The position numbers and the translations under genes were made by a program. From contig CM037474.1 in the NCBI GenBank assembly GCA_021014325.1, positions 3,414,488 to 3,478,487 on the forward strand: 64,000 bases of DNA. The letters run 5' to 3'. This document shows, piece after piece, positions 39,401-54,400 of this stretch. The DNA comes from Plazaster borealis (taxonomy: Eukaryota; Echinodermata; Asteroidea; Forcipulatida; Labidiasteridae). Under the pieces are notes generated by a model, which made no database searches, was not told the origin of the DNA, and saw only the letters and a program-made list of their open reading frames with translations. Each line of letters begins with the position of its first letter. Within the stretch, counting starts at the first letter, position 1.

Positions 39401-42400
39401 CAAAAAGGTCACAGTAAAGGCCATGGTCCTGCATTGACAATGTCCCATATTTTCCAATTTAACACACAGTGGCCGCATAAAACAAAAAAAATTGTTGAAT
39501 TTGATCGTTCTTTTTGGGTGGGATGTGGGGGTGGGAGGGCGCTTTTTGTTTTTAGTTTTTTTACATGGCAACATATGAAATAAAGAATAAAGAAATCATC
39601 ACAATCACTATAAAACAGAGGGTTTGTGTGATTTTGATGTTTTTAATGGTTTTATAAACCTATTTAACTCCTAGATGACATTTTCTGTAAACATTTTCAA
39701 AAAACTAAAATGCAGTCTAGCCTAAGTAAATATTTAAAAAATTGTTCTTGTTTTTGCCAACATGAATAAATTTTCTTCAAACACCTATTTCCAACCTATG
39801 GATTTGCAAAAATATCAGTTGAAAAATCAGCTGAGCCAAATTTGACTGAAAAGATCTTTGAAAATACCATTTTTTTTAAATCAAAAAAATACTTTTTTTT
39901 ATTTTTTAAATGGGGTCGGGAGGTTCTGTCGGGTTGGGCGGGGACGATCAACTATTTTTCGTTTTATGTGGCCTAATGTCTAAAGCCAGACTAAGGTTCT
40001 ATTTATATATAATTTGTTCCTGGAAAAGGACAAGTTCAACAATCAGCGAAATCAGACATGTCTGGGCGACTCGCAATAATCATACAGAAATGCATGATCC
40101 CTAAAGGATTCAAATTCACAGAAGCCACGAACAAAGTGTTCTTCATCCCCTTGTGGATCTCTTCTGTGTTTTGTTTGGAGAAAACTTGAAGCAATTTTCA
40201 ACTAAGTGACTATAAATTTTGAATGTATATTTGCCCTCGGTGCCCTTCCAAATGTGCTGATCAAGGAAACACTGTGCAGTGGCGCCAACACCATTCAAAA
40301 GAGAGGCCTGTGTGAAAGGCCTCATTATATTTAAGTCAAAACTTTTTTTCCCAAGTGGTCCAGCTGGCTAGTTCTGTGTTGAAAATATGAAATGTGGACT
40401 TATCAAAAAGCTGGTGGACTATACTGAAAAATGCACCCTAACTGGTTCCGCTGAGTAGTCAATGAATAAGTTAGTGGCAAACCCCAGTTCAGAGATAATT
40501 TAATTGGGGGAAAGTTCATTTGCATACCACATTGTGAAATAAAAGGGCACATGAACAAAGGAGAAGAAAGTGCAAGTAGAAGTCAAGATGAATCAAGGAA
40601 AAAAGCTTTAATTCCAATTTTTGAAAAGTATCAAGAGTCAAAACTTCCTGCAAGAAAGTCTCAAGGATGCGAGAGAACTCACATTATAATTGTAGACAAT
40701 TGTAGATCTGAAACCATAACTGAAAGTACACCTAGCTACCTGTGAATATCATCATTGTCTAAGCACATCAACAAAATGCCGTATCAAGTAACTATACATG
40801 TTTTTGAAACCTGTAAAACTAAATGTATCAGCACTTTTACCTGATGCTTTCCATGTAATGAAAACAGATACTCTTGTATTAAAATCAATCACAAGTACAA
40901 AAGTGGAGTTTAAAGTTTCTGTAACCAAACACAAACTAGAAACTTTCATTAGCGTGAAGCACTCTACCATCTGTGCATTTGTAAGAATGGCTCTCTCAGA
41001 TTTCTGTCTACTGCAATGTCATGGTGCGGACATCTTGTTTTTCTCCCACACAGATCAATACAAGCAAACTGAGGCTGGAAAGGGACATAATAATAGTCCG
41101 GTCCAGGGCTGACCCTTTAAACTAAACTGCTCACAAAAAGTTAGGAAACTTTTTTAATCATGTATATTTTTATTATTTATTACCCTCTTGTATTATGTTG
41201 CATATCAATAGAAAGCTGAAGTGTTCTTCTTTAAAATGATACCAAATGTGCAATGATGACATGTTGCTAGACTTGGCCACATTAATGAGAATGAGACAAA
41301 GTCACAAATCAAATGTGCTAAAATTAGCAATTTTGTGTTACTGTGTGAACAAACAAATTGACACTGTAATTCAAACAAGCGGTAATTTTGGCACATTTGA
41401 TTTGTGACTTTGCCTCATTGTCATTCATGTAGCCAAATTCAGCAACGTGTAATCATTGCAAATGTGGTATCATTTTAAAGAGGGTCACTTCAGCTTTGCA
41501 TTGATATATAACATATACAAAGAGAGTAATAAATAATAAAAAATATACTCAATTAAAAAAAGTTTCCTAACTTTTTGTGAGCAGTTTATCAGGGCGTATG
41601 CTGTCAAGTAAAAACTTCTATGGGCTAGTAAACACCACTTCTCAACTTGCCCTGTTGGCTACTAAAAATTGTGCAACCTACTTGTTCGTAATGCTCAATA
41701 TTTCTTTCTTTTCAGATGTGAATTTTTTAAAGTGTTAAATATATTTTGAGTGATGAAATAGAATTAGCTGTTGCAAACTGCTTACCAACCAAAAGGACTT
41801 ATGGTATCAATGCAAAAAATTGTTAATGGCCTGACGTTTCGACCCTAGCAGAGTCTTTCCCATTTAGAGTCTTTCTCATTCAGCAATTTTTTGCATATAT
41901 TTTGAGCGTGTGAATGTAACTTCAGTTACCCATTAAACTAGTCTTTCTAATCAGAAAGATACATCGATGACAATGCACGCTTTAAATGTTGGCTAGTAAA
42001 GCTTCCTGAGGGCAAGTAATGCACAGTTGACTAGCCCGGTGGGCTACTTTACAAAAAAAGCTTAGGCGCAAGAGCTGTGGTCCCATAAGGTATGAAGATA
42101 ATCTATATTCTTGACTGCTTTTGTATGAACAGCTGGGCCCAATCTCACAGGGCTGCTTAAGCACACAAATTTGTCAATCACAACAAAATTATGCTTACCG
42201 GAATAAGGTTATCAGCCAAAATATCATGTCCCATTAACCATCCGTGACTCAAGTCCTGCTAAGTTTTGCCAAGCAGAAAATTGTTCAGCAATACATGTAG
42301 GCCCTACTTGCTGCTTAAGAAGCTCTAGTGAAATCTGGCCCCTATTTTAAACAGGACAATTTACCCCCCAAAAATGTCATTGCTGTTAAACTCTCTGAAC

Positions 42401-45400
42401 TTTTCAAAAGCATGACAAAGTAAAAGTTAAGTAGGGAGATATGCAAAAGGAAAAAAATAGGATAGACAAAAATCACAAGAACAAAAACACATAGGCCCTT
42501 ACTAAACAGTTTTAGAACATGACCCATGAGCAATTTGGCAAATATGTAGGTCAGTGCCCAATTTCATAGAGCTGCTTAAGCAGGAAATATTGCTGAACAA
42601 TTTTCTGCTAAGCAGCAAGGAGCAGGATACCAGTCATAAAATGTACATGCGACATGGTATTTTGGCCGGTAACCTTATTCTGGTAAGCATTATTATTTTG
42701 AACTTAGCTACTTTTTGTGCTTAAGCAGCTCTATGAAATTGGGCCCAGGAAAGGGGATTGGGCTCTGAAAAAAATTCTGACTCAATGAAACAAAATTTAC
42801 GAAGAAAAAACCCCCCAAGTAATATGCATTTTCTTTCAAGATCTTGACCTTGGTTGTTCTTCCTTGTTGGACGATTGAGGAGGTGGGCCTTTCTCTTTGG
42901 TGTGACTTAAGTACTGCATTTTTTAGCATTGAGTGTGAGTAGAGAGTGCTTTGTGGTTTAGGCTTAAATGTCATATATCTGGCATACCTTGTTAGCAATG
43001 GGCACCAGCCACAGTGTGGGTCTCCAACATTCCCGCCAGCTGACAGGCATTCTTCACAGGTTGTCATTGTCGAGCAAGTCTGTATGGGGACCTTGCTGAT
43101 CTGCACACATTAAAAGAGAACACTGTTACATTCAATTCATTTTCAACTTAGAAAATTCTTCCGAGAAAGCCTTAAGGGGGAACCTTGCATTAAAACAAAA
43201 ATAGATGGCAACAACATTTTGAAGACATCAGTTATTATAGATTGATGATAGATGGATACAAAAAATAAAGTAATATCTGACTCTTTGACTTTTACAAAAA
43301 ACAAAACGAAAGTTACCCTGAGCACTGTACTATATTAAGAGTACTAATGGGAAGCACGTACAACTGATGACAATTTTGAACATGTAGTTGATGTCTCTCA
43401 TAGGAATGCTGCCCTAATAAAAAACATGACAAATTAATAGACCGATCCATTAAGTCTAACCCACTGCACACTCGAGTAACAACATATGAACACGTTGACC
43501 TGTGTGACTTTCCAAAGCTTTGCAGCATGCTTTTGTAATATTTGTATTCCCAAGTTTTTGATGTTACTCAAATTATGCTTTAATTTAGTTGAAGAAGTGC
43601 CGCCTTAATGCTCATTTTGTTTGAGCAGGTCACGCGTATCACCTTTATAGCTCACCCTTGTAAAAAATAGAATCCAATTTCACAAATGCGTTCCGTTTTT
43701 TTTAATCAGGCATTGATCACAACATGTAGTCTGATCAATCACTTGGTTTCAATCAGCACCTATCGAGTCTTTCATCAACGAGCATGCTGGATTAACCAGG
43801 TTTCCCCGGTCCCCTGCAGGTGAGATGATAATCTCGCTGCAATCTGTGCTGATACAGATCAAAGCTTTGCTTGGGTAATACTTGTAATGAATTCGGCCAG
43901 TGGTTACGGCTTGGCAACTGTTACTGATTTGTCTGTTCCATTTTCACCTGGGAGGGACATGTCGTACATCATACATGATCCACGCACAAGTACACTGTGG
44001 TGTAACATACAGAAAGGCATAACTCTTAAGCCTTATTCAATTGCCTTAGGATAAGTCATATTTTGGATGAATCTACCCCAGGGTCAAGTTTAGCCGTTCT
44101 TTTGAATGTATACCACTGATTAATATGAAGGGAAGTGTACTTTGCATAATCCAAGATCAAAAATTAAACAACTTCAACCCCTGCCAAGCCCTGATCATTA
44201 AAGATGTGCTGCATGTCTGAGGTTGAGATAATTTCAAGAAAATATCCAATAGTCCACAGGTCTTGTAGCCCAAAACTTTCACATGACCAGAACTACATTT
44301 TTACAAGACCGTAATCAATTTTATTTTTGTTTTATATTTGTTGAACTTTAAGGAGGAGATTCAGATATAAAACCTTTATTACATATTCAAAAGTATTTGT
44401 TTTGTAAAAAATACTGGACTGCACAACTTGTTCGGTTGTTGGGTTCCTAGTCAAGTGCTAAAATTACTGGCCTCCGGCTCAAGGCCCAGTGGATTTTCCA
44501 GGCCGTGTGGGTGTATCTGAAATACTAGCCTCTGTCCGAAAAAATGTGTTTTAATCCCAAGTGATATCTCTTGCCTAGCATCATTACATATTTAAAACCA
44601 TCAACACTCAACAGAAGTTTGCTTGCTGTTTTCTCAGAGACTTTACTCGGAACTGTTTTTCAGTGAACATTTCATGGATTGATTCGATGAGGTGATGATG
44701 CTTCTTGGAAACTAGAGAACCGTAATGACTCATTCAGCAACAACCTAAAAGTGATGTACTATCCCTCTTACCGTCATCATCGGTCAAGTCCTGAATGCCT
44801 CAAGACACTTGCCCTCTTCTGAATTCCATTAGGTTAAGAAATGCCACAAGAGAACGCAGTGCTTTCACTGCATTATTTAACTACAGCATGCATAGCTTTG
44901 TTTTTGAGTACCCTTCTAAGAGATGCTACGTGTAGTGACTATAGACACATAATCCTCACACTGACTTACAATAATATTCCAACATAATTTGGAATATAGT
45001 ACGAACTATATAGTACGAACATAGAGCAAGGTTCCTTGCTCTATGATATGAAACAGCAATAAGGATTCATTCTTTTAACACTTTCCGAAGTATACATACA
45101 GTACAAAGCTAACAAATTGTTTTAAATAAAACCAGATTAATTAACGAGACAAAACAGAACTCATTATCATGCAGCACCATTTTTTTTTTTAAATCAAGTA
45201 ATAAACCACAAGGGAAAACTGACTGGGTTAATGTTGAATATTTTTGGGTTGAACAAAGAGAAATTGACTTGGAGGGACCTGAACCTGCAACATCCGAATT
45301 AGTGTGACGGCCCTCTACCAACTGAGCTATCTAGCCCTAATGTTGGCGGTCTCCCCATTTTGTCAATATCTTTGTTCGGGTGTGCCAGTCAGAAGCCACT

Positions 45401-48400
45401 CAACCTGTAACCTTTTACATAAATAAATTGGGTCCATGACAAAACCCCTTCCAGCCTCAGTTTGGTTACATTGGATTTGAATACGACAATGATAACATGG
45501 TAGCACTATGATCAACGTGGAGCGGTGTGCCCGAGTGGTCTAGAGCATGCACCGTGTTCAAGTTCCGTCGTTCACAGAGTAAGGGTTCAAATCCCTGCTT
45601 GGCTGGTCATGATGCTTGTCTACTTGAGCAAGATCATTTACCATAATTGCTTTGTCCTTCGGATGGGTTGTAAAGCAATACGTCCCATGTACTAGGATAG
45701 ATAGGCCATGTAAAACAACCCAGAACACTTAATCATGGAAGAGTAAGAATCTACCTCAATGTTTCTGGTTCATTGAGAGCAACCTTGTCTACAGGTTTCC
45801 TCAGGCTTCCGAGTTCCAGTGATAATACTGGCTTTTGAGCTAACCTTGGTTTCATTGTCAGAAATTAATATTAGTAATAACAATAAAAAGGTCTCTTAGA
45901 TTGTCCACTTTAATGCATCTGATGAAGTGGTTGTTGCTACAAAAGCTCATGCAGGTTTTTGTATTTTAGTAATAGTATTAAGGCCGGTTTATAGTCGGCC
46001 AGGCGATGATAATCATCGAACGCTAACGATCGCAGTGTCTTCAGTGACTAGTCACTGAAGCCTAGCAATTACTATAAACTGTGCTTTTTATGATCGTGCG
46101 TCAATGTTTTCTGTCGCGCAACAGCATTTAAACCAGCCTATAAAGCACTATCACTGCCATTTCTGGGTATCTGTATAATCATACATAATGACGAACACAG
46201 TCAAACATGAGAGACGAAACATGATAGCTACAGATGGATGAAAAAGAGATGGTATACATAAAAGGAAGGATTTTTACACAGAAAACATCTCAGACAAAAA
46301 TCAAAAGTCACACAACAAATCAGTAATCACACTATCTTCATACCATACAGCCAGAAATTAAATAAGGCAACCAAAAGGTTGAGGCGCTTAGTGTTAATCA
46401 AACAAGGTTTACGGCCCTTGAGCAAACTAAACAAATCTGACATTTCTGCTGAAAAACTCTCCTGGGAGCTGAAAGTTAAAGGTCTTGTCTTGTCACGTAC
46501 GTCGCTTTCAAGCTTCAAACTCTGCTGATCTTAACGAGTTTTCAGGTCATCGGCCAAAGAGGGAAAAAGACATTAAATACTGAGTCTCAGTCTTAATGTA
46601 GAATTTCAAATCTTTTTCAAGCTCTTCATTTTTATTTTTGAAACTTTGTTTGTTCTATCCCGGGGTGACTGTAAGGCCTTTTGCCAAAAGAAGGGCCTAC
46701 AGAATGTTTCCAATGTAAGATTAAGAACTTAAAAGCTTTGGCTAGTTCATTGTTCCTGCCATCAGCCACAGCATCATGTGGATATAAATCATACAGAGAT
46801 TGATGGGATGGAAGAAATTTACGAAGTAAAGATGAAAATATTGTTATTAAGAAATAATCAAATTAAAAAGGTCATTAGCCATCTGCACAAATTGTCGACG
46901 CCTACTTCAAATATTATCAATCACTGGGAGAAAATGATATCATCAGAAATTACGCTGTGTATTAAAGGAAACACACACGTTAATTTTTTTCTGGACACTT
47001 GATAACAAACAGCTTTGGTGCTGTGCAGGGGAAAGAGGTAATCATCCTTTTTTTTGAATCTGGAAAAACACTAATTACCGAAATATAATGAACGAGATGA
47101 AATTTAAAACGTTATTTGACCTGTTTCTTGAAAGAGAGAGGCTCTGAATGTTGTCTCTTTAACATGGGTGAATGTGGAACAGATGGCAAACACCTTTCAC
47201 GCTTTACGGAGCAAAACTGTCCACTACTGAGAGACATATGTTAAGAATTACTCAAACGCTAACCCAAGCGTGAATTCAAACAAGAAACAAATGGAGATCA
47301 ATTAAATTTGTTTCCCCCTTCCCGCAGAAAATATTTCATGCAGTGGCGTGCATCACTGAAGAGTTGGATGTTTTCTACGAAATTAGTAAAATGGGCAAAG
47401 TGATAAGTAACTATGTTAATTATTTGTAGCCCCCAAGGCGCTTGATATGATCACCCCCTGGTTAGCGAGCTCATTTAAATTGTTCTAAAATTGTATCCAC
47501 TCTTCAGGGAAACAGCAGGCCCAGCTGTTTGTTAAGTCCATATCAACCATCTCCGTGTATCTATATCTAAACAACAATCGTTTGATCAAGAACTGCTATT
47601 ATTAACAAGTCTTGAGTTTATGTGAAGCAATTATTGGTTTAATGTAGAAAGTGACTTCATGATCTAAGCAAAAACAAATGGGCAAATTGTTTAGAAAGCA
47701 CATACCATCCATCTATCAAACCAATACTCTTTTGATCAAGAACTGTACTTAACAAGTTTTGAGTTTATACTGCAAGGAAGAGTGAAGCAATTAATGGTTA
47801 GTGTAGAACATTTTCAGCATTAAAAGGCCCAAATGTTTTAGAAGGTACATATCAACCATATTTGAAACCTCTGTGAAGATTTATAAAACTTTTAGAAAGT
47901 AAGAAGGGGAAATGAATTTGGTTGGAAAAGGGTCTCGCTTATTTTAGAGATATAATTTTGGATTCAAGCTCTTATTGTGATGACTTTTAATGTGGCAATC
48001 AAACAAAGGACTTGAAAAGAAATGATTTTGCTTTCAATTCGAGAAAAGATACTGAAGGTAAACAGTAAAACTTAATATTTCCTAATCAATTTTAAACAGA
48101 GATTTTCATATTTACAGAACCATAAGTTGTAGGCCTAATCTTTTTTTTTTAAAAGAGAACTGTAACTTTTTTAAAGGACATAAGCCATATACCACAAGAC
48201 CCAAGCGGAGAGAAAATAAAGAAATAGTGAAACTATTAAAGTTCAATAATAAACCTCTCAAGTGATTTTGTATGACACAGCACTGACAGGTTTCCAATAC
48301 CATCAGCAACTTTATCAAAATACAAACTTATCTATTGGTTTTTCGATTTAAAGTGTGTTCAACAAATCTAATCCATTGTAACGTGAACATAATTATGATT

Positions 48401-51400
48401 GGCTTTTATTTAACTAGAAGATAAAAACCTGTGTTCCAGTGATACGTTACTTTACACATACAAATGGGTAAATTCTAAAAATAACAGCACCTGATGGGTT
48501 CCAGAAAATGGTTCACACCATAAGATTGTAAGATTTTAAAGAGAGGCTCCAAAGTTTTGTGGTGCACTCATTTTCAAATAGATAGAGTTCTTATGAAAAT
48601 GGGGGAGGGGGGTGGTGAATCACAAACCACACCTCATGTTAAAACGGTTTAAAACGCCACTGTGTTTGAAACCCTTCCAGCACAATTTTTGTCAAAAAAT
48701 CAAAAAATGTTTGATGTCACCATTCAAACTATATTGTCTGTACATTTTCGCAGATTTCTTATCTCAGAGGTGTTCCTGTGTTTATCTAACTCTGACACTG
48801 TTACATAACCTTATGTCCTTGGTAAATGACCATATTTTAAAATCCTTACCCTGAGAAAATTACATGTCCTATAAGTACCTATTGCGGACTGTCAATTATT
48901 ATCATTATAATTTCCTATTCTTATACCTTATTAATTATTTTACTATATTATTATTACTCAATTATTATCATTATAATTTCCTATTCTTATACCTTATTAA
49001 TTATTTTACTATAAATTTTTTGTGGGAGGGGGACACTCCAATCATATCTTATACTCTGTGATTTTGAAACCATGGAACAAACTAGCACAGTACATTAATA
49101 ACTTGGAAAACAGTTGAGGTTGATGACTTTTTGCTTGTGTACAGCATCCTTGTAGTACTTCAACTAAATTCAAAATGTACAACAAATAACAATTTTGCAG
49201 GTCTGAAAATTTGGAAGGGGCAAGGCCATTTTAACTTTAGCAAAAGATACTCCTGTTGGCAAATTTTGAAGTCTGTTGGAATAATCTGAAATGGAACCTG
49301 GGGAAAAGGAGGTCATGGCCTCCTGTGGCCTCCTGTCATTCCACGCCTGATTTATTGCAACGTTCATAAACCCCTCTCCTATTCACTCTAATCACCCCAA
49401 AAAAAGTTCCAATAACAAGAACAAAGACCAAAGTAATTTAATAAAAAAAACCATTAATGTCTTTCCCATATAGGCACATGCCAAATATCAATTAATTCTC
49501 CCCGAATATCAATAACTTGGGTATCAGCACACCAGCACTGGACACTGTGTGGACAGGTCCTTAGCGCCAATACTTCCAACAGGTGTCGTGCATAATGGAT
49601 GACTGCCAGGGTTGGGTATTGGGTAACAAATTTCATATGGGTGGGAAATACATTTTATGGTTATGGGACCAGAATAATGGTGGTATTCCCATGGACTGGA
49701 ATTTCAAGGGCATTGGCGGTCAGGCAGCATTGTTTGGGAACTGGTCTGTTATTATTATTTTGTTTATCAGTTCAAGAAATACCCAGATGCCTATTTGTTA
49801 ATATTTTCCATTAGGGGGCCTTTTTGCCCAGTGGTGTTCAAAAGCCTTTTGAAATCCACTTTGATTTTTGTTCTTTAATTCTCACTGACAGGTGAATCAC
49901 AATGTTCTCTTGGGTTCCACCATGCAATGGCTATAATCCCATACTTGAACACTGTACAATACATAAATGCAATGCCCCATGCCAAAGACCAGGCACTTCT
50001 GGGTTTGTTTGCTCATCAAATAGATGAGAATAAATAAAATCTCTCAATTAACTCCTTATTACATGTAGGGCTTATAACTATTTATCAACGAGTACATGTA
50101 GAATGTTTATCGCCCTTGTCATCACATCACTGCCAAGAAAGCTGATGTTTTGATATGTCTTCAATTCTAATGCCATGTCACTATTTCTTAGAAGTGCTTG
50201 ACTTTGGCATAGGATATCAAAAATTCACCTAAAGACCAAGTAAAACAATACATCAGCCTGCATACTTTTTTCTGTTTTCTTTTCCTAAAAAGACCAAATT
50301 TTTTAATGTATTTTTCGCCAACTTGGCACCATTCTTTCAACGATCCCTTTAATTAACCCATATTTTATACTTCTACATGTAAGTTCTACAAAGCCAGCAC
50401 ATTTTTTGTCTGGCTCTTTCCTCCTTTTAAAAACTTAAAAGGCCCTCATCCTCCGCTTTCTGAAAAAGACAGGACGATCAAATTGTGTATTTTTATTTTT
50501 TTTGCCTAACTTCTCAACTTTGTTTCTACAGTTATCAATATTCAACTTGAGGTACTTAATCTCTAAACAGTTTGAAATTTACAGTACCTAACTGTTCACT
50601 GTATGCAATAGATGTTGGTTAACTGGTTTATTTTATGACGCGGCAGACTTACATTACTGCACAAAAATAGAACCTAAGGTCTATAACAAAAAATCATTGC
50701 TAGAAGTTGAGATGTGCCCGATGTTGAAAGTAGAAGTACAATATTGAGAGATATTGGTCTAGAGGCGTTGCATGGTGAGGTATCAATGTATAATCAGTTT
50801 GCAGTATACACCATGTGAAATCTACTCCGCGTAAGTTCTAAGAAGTAACTAAAAATAAATAGTAAACTTGCGGGTACAACCATGTGTAAAAACTCTTTTG
50901 TGGGAGTGTTGGCTCTGAAAAGAGCCGGTGGGGTCTCGACATTTCTAGAACATATCTAGAGCTGGCTTCCTGCATTGAGGATAGAGCTGATTGGAGTCGC
51001 TGTAGGATGTCCCGCCGGCGGGCGACATATAAAAACAATACACAGCAAAGTAGATGTATTCACATGGCGTTACCATATTGAAAGACTTGTCCAATTGGGA
51101 AATAAATTCAATTACAGTTAAATACATTCCTGAAGTATGATGACAAAAATTCTTTTAACAAAATGTTATTGTTAACATTTCTATACTTTCATTGTGACTG
51201 ACTGTTTGCCGCCACCTCCCCCCCCCAACTAAACATAAAGGAACAGCGTCAGCAAACCTACATGGGATCCTAGCATCACTGACAATCCCAAACAATGCAT
51301 GATTATTGATCATTCTACAACCTACATGTCATGACCATTTTGATCCCTGTGACCTCATCAAACCATGGCCATTTTCCCACCTTCCCTGACCTCATTAAGG

Positions 51401-54400
51401 TGAAAGTTTCCCATCATTTGAACGCCTACCAGACACAATACACACTTTGACTGTGCACAGTACTACAAGTACCCAGAGATGTGTACCTGTTTTCCGGGCT
51501 TATAATCAACAGGTGTTCCGCACCACTGGGATTCCTCAATACTCACTCCCCTAGGTTGCATTATTGTCCCTCTATTGATCCTCTACCTGAACGCAGAAAC
51601 GATTTTCTTTATCCCCATTTTTATATTAACGATGTCGAAGAAAAGGTTTTAGCAATGGTAGCACTTATAGCTATGAGTCATCGTGGGAGTTGAAAAGAGT
51701 TTTTTTTCCAGAGGTGGAAAAGTGGGCACTGAAAGGCAGAAAGTTACTAAATTATTGTTGAGCAATAATCAAACTGACTGAAGTGTGAAGTACGATACCA
51801 TTTGGGTTGTTATTCCAAAGGATGTGTGTGGGTTTTTTATTTAGTTGCTACAAACTTTTTGTTTATTGACTAATAATTTAAACTAAAGGGGCAAGTCCAA
51901 GAAAAGGTCCTGCTGTGGCACCATACCTAAGTACCATGTTTATTTCTTTTATTATCTGCAAGGACTAATCAATTATTGTTGGGTATTCTCCTCGCAGATG
52001 CCCAACATTAGGGGCCATCCAGAGTCATCAAAGTTTAAACATTTCAATCTTTTGGCAAATTTGTTCTCCAGCATGCAACTTCGTCATTGCCGTGGTGCAC
52101 CTTAATACATACAGTATGTTACAGTAAACATTTGAATTTCCCTCATCGAGGTGCATTTTACTGAAGAAAAAAACCGATAATGCCCTGACAGGAATGAAGT
52201 ACCAGGCCTGATTATTTATGTACAGTATATGAAGGACTTGAAATGATATCTGTGTGGTCAGTCCCATTGAGTCTGATCCTTGCTCTACGAGTGTACATGT
52301 ACATACATGTACTACTTCAGCACCTTGAGGCGGAACCGATCTGCAACTGTTTGCGCTTTTTACATCTCTCTTTATTATTATTATATTACTAGCGACACAA
52401 ACTGAAAAACTGCACAGGAAAGTTCTGACATATTCATGCCTTTTTTTCTAAATATTACAAAATGTTCTCTTTCACACATGTCTGCTGGGAACAAACTAAG
52501 ACAATGTACTGCTTTCCATTCGATTTCGACCATGTAGGGTTGTCAACATTCAATCCGTACTCCCCTGTATTATATGTACATATACATGTAGGTTGTCTGC
52601 ATACATTTAAGGCACCCCACCACTCTTCTACACCATACCTGAACACTGTACACTAGAGTTCAAATACATGAACACAGGTCCACAACTAATACATACATGG
52701 ATCACTCAACAGCTTTACTGCATTATTTCTCGTTAGCTTGATCAAGGCCACATCCCTCGAAACTACCGGATTATAAATCTGGCAGGTTTTATCAATAATG
52801 CCGCACCTGATGCTGATCAAATTTGTTACTGAAGGGGAATGGGTAATGTAAACACTGAGCCTGTTGCAACAAAAACAAGTTCTTAAGGATGCTGCAATGT
52901 GGCAAACACTCCTGTCTGCTCTGCTCTATTTCACGCTGTACAAATCACTGAGTGAAATGGCAGAAACATCTCATGCTAACAAAAAAAATTACTTTTGAGG
53001 TCTTTATTCAGGAGTATGATTATACTCCTGAAAAATGGGCGGAGGTGAAACCAGCTGAACTTCCAGGGTGTTACATTGTAAGAGATTACAGACTCTCTAC
53101 ATTCCCACTACCCGATTTGACTAGCCACTAGGCTACTAGCCACTGTCACTTATAAGTTAGAGTGTCAAGCACCACCACATCACTTATAGAATGCTCATAA
53201 TACTGCCTCGCTTATAAGAGTAGATGCTCTATGATGATGTCATGGTATTCATGAGCGTTTTATAAGCAAGGCAGTAATGCTTGACAGCCTAACTTATAAG
53301 CGGCGGTAGCTAGGCAAATCGACTGTCACCACAAACGTGATTCTCGTTACACAATTAGGCGCCTGACTATTTTCCCTCCCAGCTTCGATTTGGATAGAAA
53401 CATTTAAAAAGATGGTGTTACAATAAAAAAAGGTCTTCTCAATTTAATTTGCTTTATAGCATGAAATATTTCTGCCAATCTGGGTCCAAATACCATTCAG
53501 CATAAAATATTGCTTCACAAATTTATACACTAAGCAAAATACTTAGAGGGACACTGGAGTACTAATGTGGAGCACATGCCATTCTGGCTGGCTACCTGTT
53601 TCTGCTAAGCCAGGTATTCCTGTGCTAAGCAACTTTAGTAGCTTACAAGTTTTTAGACATTGCGCATCCATTAAATACACCAATAAATATAAGCGATGCA
53701 GATGCGAGTATTCGCTAAATCAAAGCGCCCTCATCAACTTGTTTTTGCGTGTCATTGAGAGGGATTTCTGATTACGGAATTTGACTCACCTTTCTCTCGG
53801 TCATGAAGTAGACATAGTTCTTGTTCTTGTCAAACATCAATCCGTTCTGGGCGACGGGGCTACCTTCTACAATGGGAAGCTCTTCATAAAGCAGGGCTTC
53901 AGTCAATGATTGAACACGCAGCTGGAGAATACAAAAGGAAATTAATGACTTACTTTCTCGTTTAGAAATATGGCTTTAATTAGAAAATATAACTGCTGAT
54001 GAGGCGAGCTTGAGAAGTGAAGACATCATAGTGTGTAAACTACAGAAGGATCATCCAGAAGGGATCTGTGTTTAAACTACAAGCTATAGAAATAAATCAT
54101 AAACATTTTCAGTAACAATAACCACACAACAAGTCATTTTAGTTTTGCCTTTCAATTATTTAAGGTTTTGAAAACACTGCATATTCGGTGCTTTACCAGT
54201 CTTGTGAGAAAAAAAAACACACCTCTGGTGGGAGCCCAACCCAGAACTTAGCGATATGTGAAACTGGGTTCTTTTACATGCATTACACTTACGACTTTAA
54301 GTCCCTTCCGAAGGACGAAGCAATGATGGTTAAGTAAGTGTCTTGCTGAAGGACACATATGTCAATACCGGGACTCGAACCCACTCTCTGCTGATCAAAA

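Larger units (their letters stand above)
43101..53789. other. 10.7-kb plexin intron 3
   Basis: No exon with plexin similarity and no long open frame. Contents I can name: a tRNA-module repeat at 45240-45395, a SINE at 45522-45870, palindromes at 45020-45045 and 46039-46060, a 66-bp tandem duplication at 48893-49012, Penelope-like debris at 50765-51090 and a family F element at 53114-53322. The rest looks unique and AT-rich. As a long early intron it is a plausible place for enhancers, but no motif evidence is claimed. Confidence 0.75.
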
